Assembly: GCF_039645995.1 (NCBI RefSeq)
Contig: NZ_CP147920.1
Location: 1,674,001-1,738,000 of the forward strand
Source: Sulfurimonas sp. HSL3-1
Lineage (GTDB): Bacteria > Campylobacterota > Campylobacteria > Campylobacterales > Sulfurimonadaceae
Length of the DNA stretch: 64,000 nucleotides
Reading direction: 5' to 3'
In this document: positions 30,401-38,169 of the stretch, in pieces
Layout of the letters: every line of letters starts with the position of its first letter
Numbering within the stretch: position 1 is the first letter of the stretch
Position numbers and translations under genes: made by a program
The notes under the pieces: model-generated
What the model was told of the DNA's origin: nothing
The model's database searches: none
The model's input: the letters and a program-made list of their open reading frames with translations, nothing else

Positions 30401-30857
30401 TAATGGAATAACAGCTTTTTTCACTCAGAACCCTTTATTGATAAATGAAAAACTTGGTCTATATTCAGAAGAAAATGACATATACGGAAAAAAGAAAAGC
30501 CAGGTATACAACTTCGAGAAAAAACGAGCAAACTTTTGGCTCAGTGAAATGAATGAAAGAGACTATGAAAATGAAAATATGGACAAGTACGTACTAGTTG
30601 TTTTTATTGCACCTAAAGAATTAACAGCAGAAGAAAAAATCGAATTAGAAAAAATTAAATATGATGATCCATCTTACTATAAAGGTGTGAATCAAGGATG
30701 GAGCTTACTTGTTACAGGAATGAAAAAAGAAAATATTGTGATTATTCCTGGTAAGTGTGAAAGAAAAGTATTGGTTGCTAAATTATCTGACTCTTTTTGG
30801 CAAGAGTATGATAAGTATACTTTTAAGTTTACAGATGGATCTGTAATGGAAAAATAA
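27420..30857 (+). CDS. HD-domain and GHKL (Hsp90-like) ATPase protein, putative defence gene
   Basis: A 1145-residue protein in strongly AT-rich DNA unlike all neighbours. Residues ~45-290 form an HD-type domain: H56 (DENHSEKV), H91-D92 (YFHDAAM), H252 (CRSHGED) and D286 (RLGDIIHF). Residues ~400-575 are a Bergerat/GHKL ATPase: RELYQNSLDACR with E425 and N429, DNGIGMS (469-475), SQFGIGILSCF like the Hsp90 lid motif, and GTWIKV (567-571). The last ~550 residues resemble no family I know. There is no signal peptide, so it should be cytoplasmic. HD plus Hsp90-like fusions are seen in variable bacterial regions; an anti-phage role is inferred from architecture, composition and hotspot location. 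No ribosome-binding site stronger than AAAGAAGAAAA is seen. The 240 bp upstream are AT-rich and empty. Confidence 0.8.
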   Translation: MTIIKELKRRSENPSDNVKIELKLYNLADELEKKARAHLKRITNILPEFDIHDENHSEKVIFNIEQLLGVEKIKELSSYELFFLYLSSYFHDAAMAPSDWEINTLKLTEGTDKFISFEQSIRHDLKTPLKLSSAIALIKEKKELLYPKFEGDVAGWLFSPKQENILIEYLAKLLIEYQNFRNGFADKIKKIKNQKDFDSLNEFIRIDYIRATHHIRIETYIKHLESSISSAFEQPAWGKKLAKDLALICRSHGEDANFINPFDTNAQYYGSESTNLQLVAILLRLGDIIHFSFDRAPFDLRSSRLFKSEYSFQEWAVKNSGVNYTIENGEIIFRAYCETPETYFKLHQYIKWIENEIQNFFIFQRQWEKTYIENLKDKVNIKNITNDTEKFLPQLGLSFSLNQNKIIELLMGVGLYKDKFACLRELYQNSLDACRCALSENMVSSITSKRSIEFSLIQDGDEIYLSCLDNGIGMSKYIIERYLLKIGNSYYKSSDFYRQQAQWGGTFTPTSQFGIGILSCFMIGEKIEITSKMRDNDYVSCTINGPHENFYYKSTTELEKEKIPSTGTWIKVLLNDETKSTLVNSEINKLGLLLFSKPLRFADNFEKYAPYYKNWEHHLYNIVNGFVQIIPDDIEVSVTLSDNQLIPIWSKPMVLDLDNKRLDINDDDLEFIHYLNNYRRIHPFKVKYSETKEYIETYIISVSYKSLEYKTILTLPKNNFSFMELDHLYTIPTIGINGLCIDGILVNNSNLLGLDNDYSNALIYIGVMSFTGETRPQLSVDRTQLVNYPVECELIAKEVAKLFVREVLDITKKHIEVHLIKDDALKLTWEYVFNKINFADIYFINELSLTEYGNIIWEGLTNSIDQEISIREFLSKKEITFKDVDFSNLDILTKKLILTKCISASEIEVDENTMFLKFDELLFTELLPKGRSNSDSDIVIFTDKWKGSIAEYDIVSNLYPFISPSLYSLMNQVELQEFFKSHINKKVKVLHAYSNGITAFFTQNPLLINEKLGLYSEENDIYGKKKSQVYNFEKKRANFWLSEMNERDYENENMDKYVLVVFIAPKELTAEEKIELEKIKYDDPSYYKGVNQGWSLLVTGMKKENIVIIPGKCERKVLVAKLSDSFWQEYDKYTFKFTDGSVMEK

Positions 30858-30905
30858 CATAACAAAACCTCGAACTAAACAGTGAACTATTGGTTGAGTT
30901 GAACG

Positions 30906-31231
30906 TTACTCTCCCTTGCTTCCAAACTGCATAATCACAAATGCCACCGCCGTCCCTCCGACGAGCTGATCGGCCAGGGAGAATGCCCCGCCGAAACAGT
31001 AAGGCTGCAAGAGAAGGACCGTGACGAAACCGCCGCCCAGGGCCCACGGCACGGCCCGTGCGCTTCCGCGTTTTGTAAAGAGCGCCGAGGCGTAGACGCC
31101 CAGCAAGCCGGCATAGGCAAAGCTCATCACCCCCAGCGCGAAACTGACCAACGGCAGGTCCGTCGCACGCTGCCAGTAATAGCTCACGACGGCCATCACG
31201 GTCAGCACGAGCGCGAAGAGCAGTACGGCCT
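30906..31231 (-). pseudogene. Truncated 3' end of a sodium/solute symporter gene
   Basis: About 108 codons encode the C-terminus of a symporter (SYYWQRATDLPLVSFALGVM, then FAYAGLLGVYASALFTKRGS) almost the same as the end of the intact gene at 34275-35771. By eye roughly 90 percent of nucleotides match, with most changes at third positions. Homology stops abruptly at 31231 after the AVLLF codons, where DUF808-like sequence begins. The fragment is a left-over from an alternative allele, not a gene: no promoter, no N-terminus and no ribosome-binding site. Confidence 0.88.
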
Positions 31232-31337
31232 GGCTTTCCTCCCTTCCCTCCTGCCCGAACTCGCAAGTGGCCTCGTCGCCGGGATGCCGCCGGTGGCAAT
31301 TATGATAGCCTGGGAGCGTTTAGTACAACGGCAGTGA
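31232..31337 (+). pseudogene. Truncated 3' end of a DUF808 gene
   Basis: The plus strand encodes LPELASGLVAGMPPVAIMIA, then WERLVQRQ and a TGA at 31335-31337, clearly homologous to the C-terminus of the DUF808 protein ending at 27179. It is fused directly to the symporter fragment at 31231/31232 and has no 5' part. It is more diverged than the symporter fragment. It marks the left border of a second hotspot allele whose cargo is the lipoprotein gene that follows. The rest, to 31543, is AT-rich and shows nothing recognisable. Confidence 0.8.
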
Positions 31338-31543
31338 CCCTTGCGGACAAACAGAATTAGGAAAAAGCTAAAATATTAATATATTTTTTTTGTTTAATAA
31401 CAAACATGATCATTCACTGCTAAGGTATCCGGAAAAAATAGTCAGTGCTATTAAACAAAAAAGGTTTCGCTATGGCCATTAGAATAGAGGCTCCATTTAT
31501 TCATTACGCAACACATCAGAGTTGCACTTTCAATCAATAAATC

Positions 31544-34171
31544 ATGCTCATTCAGATTCGATACGCGCTCGCGGCACTTGTCGCCGTCTCCCTGACTTCC
31601 TGTGCCACTGGCCCATCCCCATCCGCTTCTGCCGGGGCCAAGCCCACCCAAAAATCCGCACCGCCAAAAACAGCCGGCGACCTGGACCCGATGTACCGGC
31701 CACTCGGGGATGTCGATCTTTCGCAATACAAGAGCGCCGGTAACGGCCTGCTGCTGGTTGCCCGAAAGGGCGACTACGATATCCTGCTGACCAAACCCGG
31801 GTACCCCTATGAATTGCCTGCAATGGGCTGGTCCGGCATCAACTACCACAAAGCCACACGAAACGTATCACAGTTCAGCGGGTACATGATGCGCGCGAGA
31901 AATAATGGGAATAATCCACTTCCCTACATCGGGCGCCAGGTATTCGTAGATATTGACGGCGTCGCGGAGTCCTACTACGGATCGTTTGCTTGGAACAGCT
32001 TCAAGCAGTGCCTGTTTTGCAGCCGCGACACCATTGTAGAGTTTGTCGAGGGTATTCCCGAGGTTCGGGACACGGACGGCAAGGTACTTAGAATGCCGTA
32101 CAAGATCAACCGCTATTGGGAATATTGGTATCAATTCAACAGTGGCAACTACGTATGGCATTACGTTACCAATAGCGAACAAACTTCCCGCAAAATCCAG
32201 CTAAGACCGGCTAGCCATGACCAAAAACCGGTCTACACCGAGGTCTCCGGTCTGCCCCAGTACGAATTCGTGCTGCCGCATCCAGAGCAGGTCGCTGCCA
32301 ATTTTCCCAGCACTGACCGTGCGCTGTTCACACGTACCTACTCGCTGGGCGACCTGCTCCGGCAAAAAAAAATCAATCCTGACAACCTGCTCCTGAAGCC
32401 GTTTAGCCCAACCTCGCTGAGGGACAACTTCAATAAATCCAAGATTCACAAGTATGATCATGCCTGGATTTCACACGGCCAGTCGGCGTTCGTCTCCAGC
32501 CCGATGACCGGGAAAACCTACCTGCAGCCGTACCAAAAACCGCCGGTGCTGACACTGCCTTCATTGAAAGAGATCGTCATGAACGGCAAGCTCTCCGTCA
32601 ACCGTCAGTGCATGGGAAAAACGGATGGCATGGTAGTACTCACAGGCCAGTGTGACCCCGCATCGCCGGTGTTCCCACTGACCGTAATGACGCAGATCTC
32701 CGCCAACCAGTTTGTCGTTAACGTGTGGTCGGACATCAATCGCCGCAGCAGCTACCTGCTGACCGGCGGCCAGTTCCCAAAACAAAACTTCTACCGCTGG
32801 AACATCGATGCCTTTATGGTGAACACAACTGTTGATCCCGACACTACACTTGCTGCCCTAGAGACGGGTGACGATCCCTTTTCGGAAAAAATAATCGCCT
32901 TTGCCAACCAAAACCAGGACCGTCAAGTCTGCGACAAGATGGCCACGGCGGTCAGCAACGCCGAAAAAGCCCTGCACTTCGACCCGGATATCGAGGAGCG
33001 TCTCGCGAAATATGAGCACTACTACAAGATGGATTGGGCTGACATGGGCAAGGCCATCTCAAATATCGACAGAAACCCCAAGCACACGCCGGTCACCGAT
33101 TTCGAGGAGTTCGTCTGGGACGATCTGGTCAGTATGAGAACGGACATCGACCAACGTCTCAATGTCCTCAACCGCTACAAGGATGTCAACAATAGCGTAT
33201 GCCAACCGGATCCTCAACGTATGACCCAACTGGTAACGGCGCTCACGAGCTTCAAAGCAGATCTTAGGGCCTCTATGAAACAGTTGGACGACACCTACTA
33301 CGATCAAGCCGTTGAACGCAAAAAAGAGATCTACTATTGGGCCAACCGGCTGGAAGAGGCCAAGAAACAGGCTGCAATGGCACAGTTTATGGACAAGCTT
33401 CATGCCTCACTGAATGCCGATCTGGCGGCAAAACAGGCGGAACGCCGTTCGATGACGCGCAGCATACTCGAGAGTCGCCGCGCCGTCAAGGCCCAAATCG
33501 CGGATGTCAAGGCACGCAATGCCGCTTATTTTGCCAACCATAAACCGGCCGTGAGTGCACCGAGCGCGGTGACCATCGCCCCGGTCACGATGCCGTCGTA
33601 CTCGCTCGACACTACCGCGGATTCAAAGGTCTACCTTGGTGGCTTGAGATCGAATCGTCTCAGTTTCCAAGACGCTATCGCTCAGTCAAAGATCAAAACC
33701 GCACAGCTAAAGCAAACGACTACGGGCACGGCTCCAAACGCGACCGCTGCAACACCGTCCGCAGAGTCGGCCCCTGAAGCGAAACCTTCCAGAGATGCTC
33801 CCGGAGGTGCTGCGATCTGTGTCGCTGTGAGCCGCAATGCCAGCAATAACATGACAGACCTTGGCTACTACTACGCCTATGATCAGCACTCTACGCCACT
33901 CAAGACCGACAGAGTGGCTCGCCAGAAATATGCCGCCGAACACAACGGCACCCCAAGCTGTAAACACAATGACGAAGACGAGGTCGGCGCATTGGTCGTG
34001 GTCGTATGGGACGGCAAGGACTATACCGGTGCCGCAAGCCGAACCTACGGCATGGGCTTCGGTCTATCAACCGGTGCCGCGGAAATGGATGCCGTCAATA
34101 ATCTGTCCAATCGCAACTGGAGCTGGAAACCATCAATGGGCTACCGCGTTGTGTTCGCCAAGCAGTATTGA
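31544..34171 (+). CDS. Large lipoprotein with coiled-coil segment (875 aa), unknown function
   Basis: The signal peptide IRYALAALVAVS ends in the lipobox LTSC (C20), followed by a Ser/Ala/Pro-rich linker; it should be anchored in the outer membrane or periplasm. Residues ~45-430 are a beta-rich region with many aromatic residues (YEYWYQFNSGNYVWHY-like pattern). Residues ~490-660 are charged and helical with likely coiled coil (RKKEIYYWANRLEEAKKQAA; LAAKQAERRSMTRSI). The last ~100 residues form a compact domain with two Cys. No family recognised. Composition is intermediate between the HD-GHKL gene and the chromosome. It is the second cargo of the hotspot. A hairpin (34205-34213 with 34228-34236) follows and may terminate it. 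Confidence 0.7.
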   Translation: MLIQIRYALAALVAVSLTSCATGPSPSASAGAKPTQKSAPPKTAGDLDPMYRPLGDVDLSQYKSAGNGLLLVARKGDYDILLTKPGYPYELPAMGWSGINYHKATRNVSQFSGYMMRARNNGNNPLPYIGRQVFVDIDGVAESYYGSFAWNSFKQCLFCSRDTIVEFVEGIPEVRDTDGKVLRMPYKINRYWEYWYQFNSGNYVWHYVTNSEQTSRKIQLRPASHDQKPVYTEVSGLPQYEFVLPHPEQVAANFPSTDRALFTRTYSLGDLLRQKKINPDNLLLKPFSPTSLRDNFNKSKIHKYDHAWISHGQSAFVSSPMTGKTYLQPYQKPPVLTLPSLKEIVMNGKLSVNRQCMGKTDGMVVLTGQCDPASPVFPLTVMTQISANQFVVNVWSDINRRSSYLLTGGQFPKQNFYRWNIDAFMVNTTVDPDTTLAALETGDDPFSEKIIAFANQNQDRQVCDKMATAVSNAEKALHFDPDIEERLAKYEHYYKMDWADMGKAISNIDRNPKHTPVTDFEEFVWDDLVSMRTDIDQRLNVLNRYKDVNNSVCQPDPQRMTQLVTALTSFKADLRASMKQLDDTYYDQAVERKKEIYYWANRLEEAKKQAAMAQFMDKLHASLNADLAAKQAERRSMTRSILESRRAVKAQIADVKARNAAYFANHKPAVSAPSAVTIAPVTMPSYSLDTTADSKVYLGGLRSNRLSFQDAIAQSKIKTAQLKQTTTGTAPNATAATPSAESAPEAKPSRDAPGGAAICVAVSRNASNNMTDLGYYYAYDQHSTPLKTDRVARQKYAAEHNGTPSCKHNDEDEVGALVVVVWDGKDYTGAASRTYGMGFGLSTGAAEMDAVNNLSNRNWSWKPSMGYRVVFAKQY

Positions 34172-34274
34172 GCGGAAGTAACAGTCTACTATGAAGAAAA
34201 CTTTCAACTCGTCCCGTCAACCCTGAGGATGAGTTGCAAACATGACCCAATAAAAAAATTAATTTGTCATTGGA

Positions 34275-35771
34275 CTAGCCGACTGCTTTTTCCTCTGTCC
34301 CCAACTGCATAACCCCGAAAGAGACCATTGCCCCCGCGACGAGCTGATCGGCCAGGGAGAAGGCCCCGCCGAAACAATAGGGCTGCAAAAGCAGGACCGT
34401 GACAAAACCGCCGCCCAGGGCCCACGGCACCGCCCGTGCGCTTCCGCGTTTCGTAAAGAGCGCCGAGGCGTAGACGCCCAGCAGCCCGGCATAGGCAAAG
34501 CTCATAACTCCCAATGCAAAACTGACCAGCGGCAGGTCCGTCGCCCGCTGCCAGTAGTAGCTCACGACGGCCATCGCCGTCAGTACGAGTGCAAAGAGCA
34601 GTACGGCCGACCGGGCAGCGGCCACGTAGTGAGCCTCTTCCGTCTCGCCCCGCGCGCTCTTCCAGGGACGGTAGATGTCTTCCACGGCGACCGAAGCCAT
34701 CGCCGCGAGTACCGAGTTCGTCGAGGAGAGCGCGGCGGCAATCGCCCCCACTGTCACGAAGCCGCGCAGCCCCGCGGGCATTTCGTTGAGGATGTAGGTC
34801 ATGAAAATAGTGATCTTCTCCCCGCCGAACTCCTGCACGGCACCGCCGCCGATGCCGGAGAGTTCCGGGTGGTTGTAAAAGAGGTAGAGCAGCAGCCCTA
34901 TCGCCAGGAAGAGAAGCACGACGGGGATCGTCATGACGATGGAGACGACCAGCGCCCGGGAGCCGTCGCGACCGTTCTTGCAGGCCAGCACGCGCTGGGT
35001 CATATCCTGGTCCAGGCCGTAGGCCGCGATGTTGAGCAGCAGCCATCCGCCCAGCAGGCTCCAGATGCCGAAGTTCCCGGCCGTGTCAATGACAGTCAGT
35101 TTCCCCTCGGCATTCAAAACGTCAACCATTGTGCCGATGTCCGTCTGCAGCGTGCCATAGAGGTAGATCAGTACGGCGACTCCCGCCCCGATGTAGGTCA
35201 CCGCCTGGATGACGTCGCTGTAGATGACCGACTTCACCCCGCCGAAGTAGGTATAGGCCAGCGCGCCCAGCACGAGCATAAGGATAGCGGCAAAGAGGTG
35301 CAGCGGCGCGATGTCGGCGAAGACGATCATCGAAACGGCCAGCGCCCCGATGTAGAGACGCGCGCCGCTGGCGAGGACCCGGCCGACCAGGAACATGATG
35401 CCCGCTTCGCGTTTGGCCTTCGCCCCGTAGCGCTGCTCCAGCAGTTCGTAGACGGTGACGGCGCGGATGGCGTAGAAGCGCGGGACCAGCACCTTGGCAA
35501 TGAAGAGCACGGCCAGCAGCGCCGAGACGTAGAAGCCGACAAAGGTGAGGTTGCTGCGGTAGGCGTACTCCGGGCCGCCCAGGAAGGTCGCCGCCGACTG
35601 CGAGGTCGCCAGCACGGAGACGGCGGCCGCGAGCATCGGGACGCTGTTGCCGCCGACGAAGTAATCGCGCGATGAACGGATGTTCACGCGGGAGAAAAGC
35701 CACGAACTGAAAGCGAGGATGGCAAAATAGCCGCCGAAGACGGTCCAGTCGAGGGGGGAGAATCCCATCAA
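34275..35771 (-). CDS. SSS-family sodium/solute symporter, likely amino-sugar importer
   Basis: A 498-residue symporter with about 13 spans. Family marks: DYFVGGNSVPMLAAAVSVLA, SAATFLGGPEYAY, the sodium-site region GAIAAALSSTNSVLAAMASV and the YTYFGGVKSVIYSDVIQ segment. Start ATG overlaps the NagZ-AmpD stop as ATGA, so the two are translationally coupled. As the partner enzyme releases GlcNAc and anhydro-MurNAc in the periplasm, and anmK-amgK-murU lie on the same strand beyond the hotspot, import of one of these sugars is the best prediction. A truncated relative of its 3' end lies at 30906-31231. Confidence 0.88.
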   Translation of the reverse strand: MMGFSPLDWTVFGGYFAILAFSSWLFSRVNIRSSRDYFVGGNSVPMLAAAVSVLATSQSAATFLGGPEYAYRSNLTFVGFYVSALLAVLFIAKVLVPRFYAIRAVTVYELLEQRYGAKAKREAGIMFLVGRVLASGARLYIGALAVSMIVFADIAPLHLFAAILMLVLGALAYTYFGGVKSVIYSDVIQAVTYIGAGVAVLIYLYGTLQTDIGTMVDVLNAEGKLTVIDTAGNFGIWSLLGGWLLLNIAAYGLDQDMTQRVLACKNGRDGSRALVVSIVMTIPVVLLFLAIGLLLYLFYNHPELSGIGGGAVQEFGGEKITIFMTYILNEMPAGLRGFVTVGAIAAALSSTNSVLAAMASVAVEDIYRPWKSARGETEEAHYVAAARSAVLLFALVLTAMAVVSYYWQRATDLPLVSFALGVMSFAYAGLLGVYASALFTKRGSARAVPWALGGGFVTVLLLQPYCFGGAFSLADQLVAGAMVSFGVMQLGTEEKAVG

Positions 35772-37495
35772 CGCGCTTCCGGCGGGGCTTTCAGCTGCAG
35801 GTCGCTGACGGCGCTGCGCACCTTCCGCATGAATGCGTCTCCCGGGTCGCTCTTTTCCGTGCGGTACCCCTTGTCAAGCTCCCGCCACAGCGGGGTCGCT
35901 TCCATTTGGCGGTATTCATGGTGGCCTATGAGGTATTCCATGTGGGGGTACTTCCGGGCGAGGTAGCGCACCAGCGCAATGTTCGCGCGCAGCTGCGCCG
36001 GGGTGAGGTCCTCTTTGGCGTTGTCCTCCCCGCCGACGTTCTCGATGCCGATACTGTCAAAATTGAGCCCGATGACATGGCGCGCCATCCGGTTCTCCGG
36101 CATCAGGCGGTAGATCGTGCCGTCCCGGTCGACGAGGAACTGCGAGGAGACGTTGAGCGCGCCCGCGGTCGCGATGTCGCCGCGGCTTCCGGGCAGCAGC
36201 TCCGGCTGCAGGCGCGAAAACGAGGACTCCAGCCCCATATCGGCCGTCCAGTGCAGGACGATCACTTTCGGATCGATCGTAATGTCACTCACGTCCATAC
36301 CGTAGTGCTGCTTGACGTACTGCTTAGTCAATGCGATGCGCTGCGGCCCGAAGGCGATGGGCTTGTCGACGATTGTCGGCGCGCCGATGCCGTAGGCGTC
36401 AAAGAGCGCGTTGATACGGCGGTTCGACTCGGCGATCCGCTCGCGGGAGATCCGCCCCGCTTTGACCTCGGCGTAGATCGTCTCGACAATCCGGCCGAGC
36501 ATGTTGCTGCCGAGCTGGTTCGCGAAGAGCAGCATGTCCACCCCGCCGTTGATGGCGAGGCGCACCGTCTCTTCAAGCGTGTAGTGTTCCGAGATCGCCT
36601 TCATCTGCAGGTCGTCGCTGACGATGACCCCCTTGAAGCCCAGCTCACCGCGCAGCAGCTCCGTGTTGATCTTGTGCGAGAGCGTCGCCGGATAGTCGGG
36701 GTCGAGACGGCGGTTGAAGACGTGGGCCGTCATGATCATGTCCGCCTTGCCCTCACCGATCAGGCGGCGGTAGGGTTCGAGCTCTACGGGCGTCCACGTT
36801 TCGGTGACATCCACAAAGCCTTTGTGCGAATCCCCCAGCGACGAGCCGTGGCCGGGGAAGTGCTTCAGCACCCCGATGACCTTTTGCCCACGCAGGGCGT
36901 CGAGCATGATTCCCGCGTACTTCGTCACCTTCTCCGGCGACTTGCCGTAGGAGCGCTTCAGCCCGACGATCACCGTGTTCTCAGGGTTGACCGCCAGGTC
37001 GACGTCGGGGGCGAAGTCCGTATTGATCCCGGCATCTGAAAGGGTAGTCGCCAATGTCCCGTACACCTGCTGCGCGTACGCCGGGTCGTCCCGTCTGCCA
37101 ACCGCTTCCGCCGAGGGGACTATAGGGAAACCGTAGGCGTGTTTCAGCCGCGCGACCCGTCCGCCCTCCTGGTCGACGGAAATGAGCAGCGGGGCGGTGG
37201 CAAAGGCCTTCAGCTGGGCCGTCAACGCCGCGAGCTGGCGGGGTGAACGGATGTTCTTCGTACGTTTCAGGTCGGGGTAGCCGAGGTCAAAAAGGATCAC
37301 CCCGCCCGGTTTGTACTGCCGCAGCTCCGTCACAAAAGGGTCCGACGCGTCAAGCGATTCGGCATCGAAACCGACAATGAGCATACGCCCGATCTGCGCC
37401 TTGAGCTCGGCGTCAGTTGGCGCCGCCGCACCGAAGAGAAAAAGGGGAAGTAAAAGTAAGAGTGTCAATGTTCGCATCACCCGCATTGTACACAC
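35768..37495 (-). CDS. Secreted beta-N-acetylhexosaminidase (NagZ) fused to N-acetylmuramoyl-L-alanine amidase
   Basis: A 575-residue two-enzyme protein. A signal peptide (RTLTLLLLLPLFLFGAAA) is followed by a GH3 domain at ~25-380 with KHFPGHGSSLGDSH (catalytic His/Asp loop) and the nucleophile in VSDDLQMKAI. Residues ~405-560 form an Amidase_2/AmpD-like domain: VIVLHWTADMG, SSQFLVDRDGTIYRL, GIENVGGEDN and GHHEYRQ. In E. coli both enzymes are separate and cytoplasmic; here they should act together in the periplasm, freeing GlcNAc, anhydro-MurNAc and peptide from wall fragments. It precedes the symporter. Starts at 37495 or at an internal ATG three codons later. Confidence 0.92.
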   Translation of the reverse strand: MCTMRVMRTLTLLLLLPLFLFGAAAPTDAELKAQIGRMLIVGFDAESLDASDPFVTELRQYKPGGVILFDLGYPDLKRTKNIRSPRQLAALTAQLKAFATAPLLISVDQEGGRVARLKHAYGFPIVPSAEAVGRRDDPAYAQQVYGTLATTLSDAGINTDFAPDVDLAVNPENTVIVGLKRSYGKSPEKVTKYAGIMLDALRGQKVIGVLKHFPGHGSSLGDSHKGFVDVTETWTPVELEPYRRLIGEGKADMIMTAHVFNRRLDPDYPATLSHKINTELLRGELGFKGVIVSDDLQMKAISEHYTLEETVRLAINGGVDMLLFANQLGSNMLGRIVETIYAEVKAGRISRERIAESNRRINALFDAYGIGAPTIVDKPIAFGPQRIALTKQYVKQHYGMDVSDITIDPKVIVLHWTADMGLESSFSRLQPELLPGSRGDIATAGALNVSSQFLVDRDGTIYRLMPENRMARHVIGLNFDSIGIENVGGEDNAKEDLTPAQLRANIALVRYLARKYPHMEYLIGHHEYRQMEATPLWRELDKGYRTEKSDPGDAFMRKVRSAVSDLQLKAPPEAR

Positions 37496-37551
37496 TCATT
37501 GTGGATAATGCGTTTAATGGATCAAAGCTACCAATGGCGCCGGAAATAGTG

Positions 37552-37578
37552 TACAATAGTTATAATCCACTGAAAGGA
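37552..37578 (+). promoter_or_regulatory. Promoter -10 and ribosome-binding site of the coiled-coil protein gene
   Basis: TATAAT at 37561-37566 (with an alternative TACAAT at 37552-37557) is followed by GAAAGGAG at 37571-37578, 8 nt before the ATG at 37587. No strong -35 element is visible. Confidence 0.5.
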
Positions 37579-37586
37579 GCGATACC

Positions 37587-37892
37587 ATGTCCGCTAAGAA
37601 GAAAGACGAAGAGATCATCGAAGAGAGTCAGAAAACCCTCGAGGGCTACCGCGCCGAGATCGAAGCACTGAAAGAGAAAGCAAGTCACTACAGCACCGAG
37701 GTCAAAGCCGAGTTCGACAAGCGTCTTGACGAGCTGGAAAAGATGTACGGTGAAATGCAGGAGCGTTACGCCGCCTTCAAGGATAAAACCGAAGCCAAAT
37801 GGGATGAGACGAAAGCCTTTGTCATCCTGACCAACAAGGCGCTGGCCCACTCCTACCACTATTTCCTTTCCCACTACAAGAAAAAAGGGTAA
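37587..37892 (+). CDS. Small coiled-coil protein (101 aa)
   Basis: A soluble, highly charged helical protein with heptad-like spacing through EESQKTLEGYRAEIEALKEK and EFDKRLDELEKMYGEMQE, and an aromatic C-terminus HSYHYFLSHYKKKG. It resembles small stress-associated coiled-coil proteins but no family can be named. It has a good -10 box and ribosome-binding site and is probably monocistronic. Confidence 0.65.
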   Translation: MSAKKKDEEIIEESQKTLEGYRAEIEALKEKASHYSTEVKAEFDKRLDELEKMYGEMQERYAAFKDKTEAKWDETKAFVILTNKALAHSYHYFLSHYKKKG

Positions 37893-37910
37893 ACGTGTGC
37901 CGGGGAGGCG

Positions 37911-38123
37911 CTAAAAGAACTTAGCATCCTCCATCTCGTCACGCAGCCCCTTGCGTTTACGCGTCTCTTCTCGCCGCTCGACGGCAACGTTGGAGGGGTT
38001 TTCCGGGTTGGAAAAAACAGCTTTGCCATAAAGCACGCACCCTTTGTCGCCCGGATCGCAAACTTTTTTCAAAAGATCGCACAGCTCGCCGCGCTGATGC
38101 GAACAGGTCCATCCGCCCATCAC
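37911..38123 (-). CDS. Small Cys-containing protein (70 aa)
   Basis: Starts MMGGWTCSHQRGELCDLLKK and continues VCDPGDKGCVLYGKAVF, so four Cys occur within 29 residues with C-x7-C and C-x6-C spacing, a likely metal or disulfide site. The basic C-terminal half (VERREETRKRKGLRDEMED) is helical. It converges with the coiled-coil gene. Small proteins of this kind are common in the group, but no function is known to me. Confidence 0.5.
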   Translation of the reverse strand: MMGGWTCSHQRGELCDLLKKVCDPGDKGCVLYGKAVFSNPENPSNVAVERREETRKRKGLRDEMEDAKFF

Positions 38124-38169
38124 TGTTCCTTCGTTTTTGACAATTATAACCTCCCCGGCCCCGCTTTGC

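Noticed and set aside
31821-31849. Minus-strand frames opposite the lipoprotein gene start
   Set aside because: No domain, no promoter and poor composition; the plus-strand frame with signal peptide and lipobox explains the DNA.
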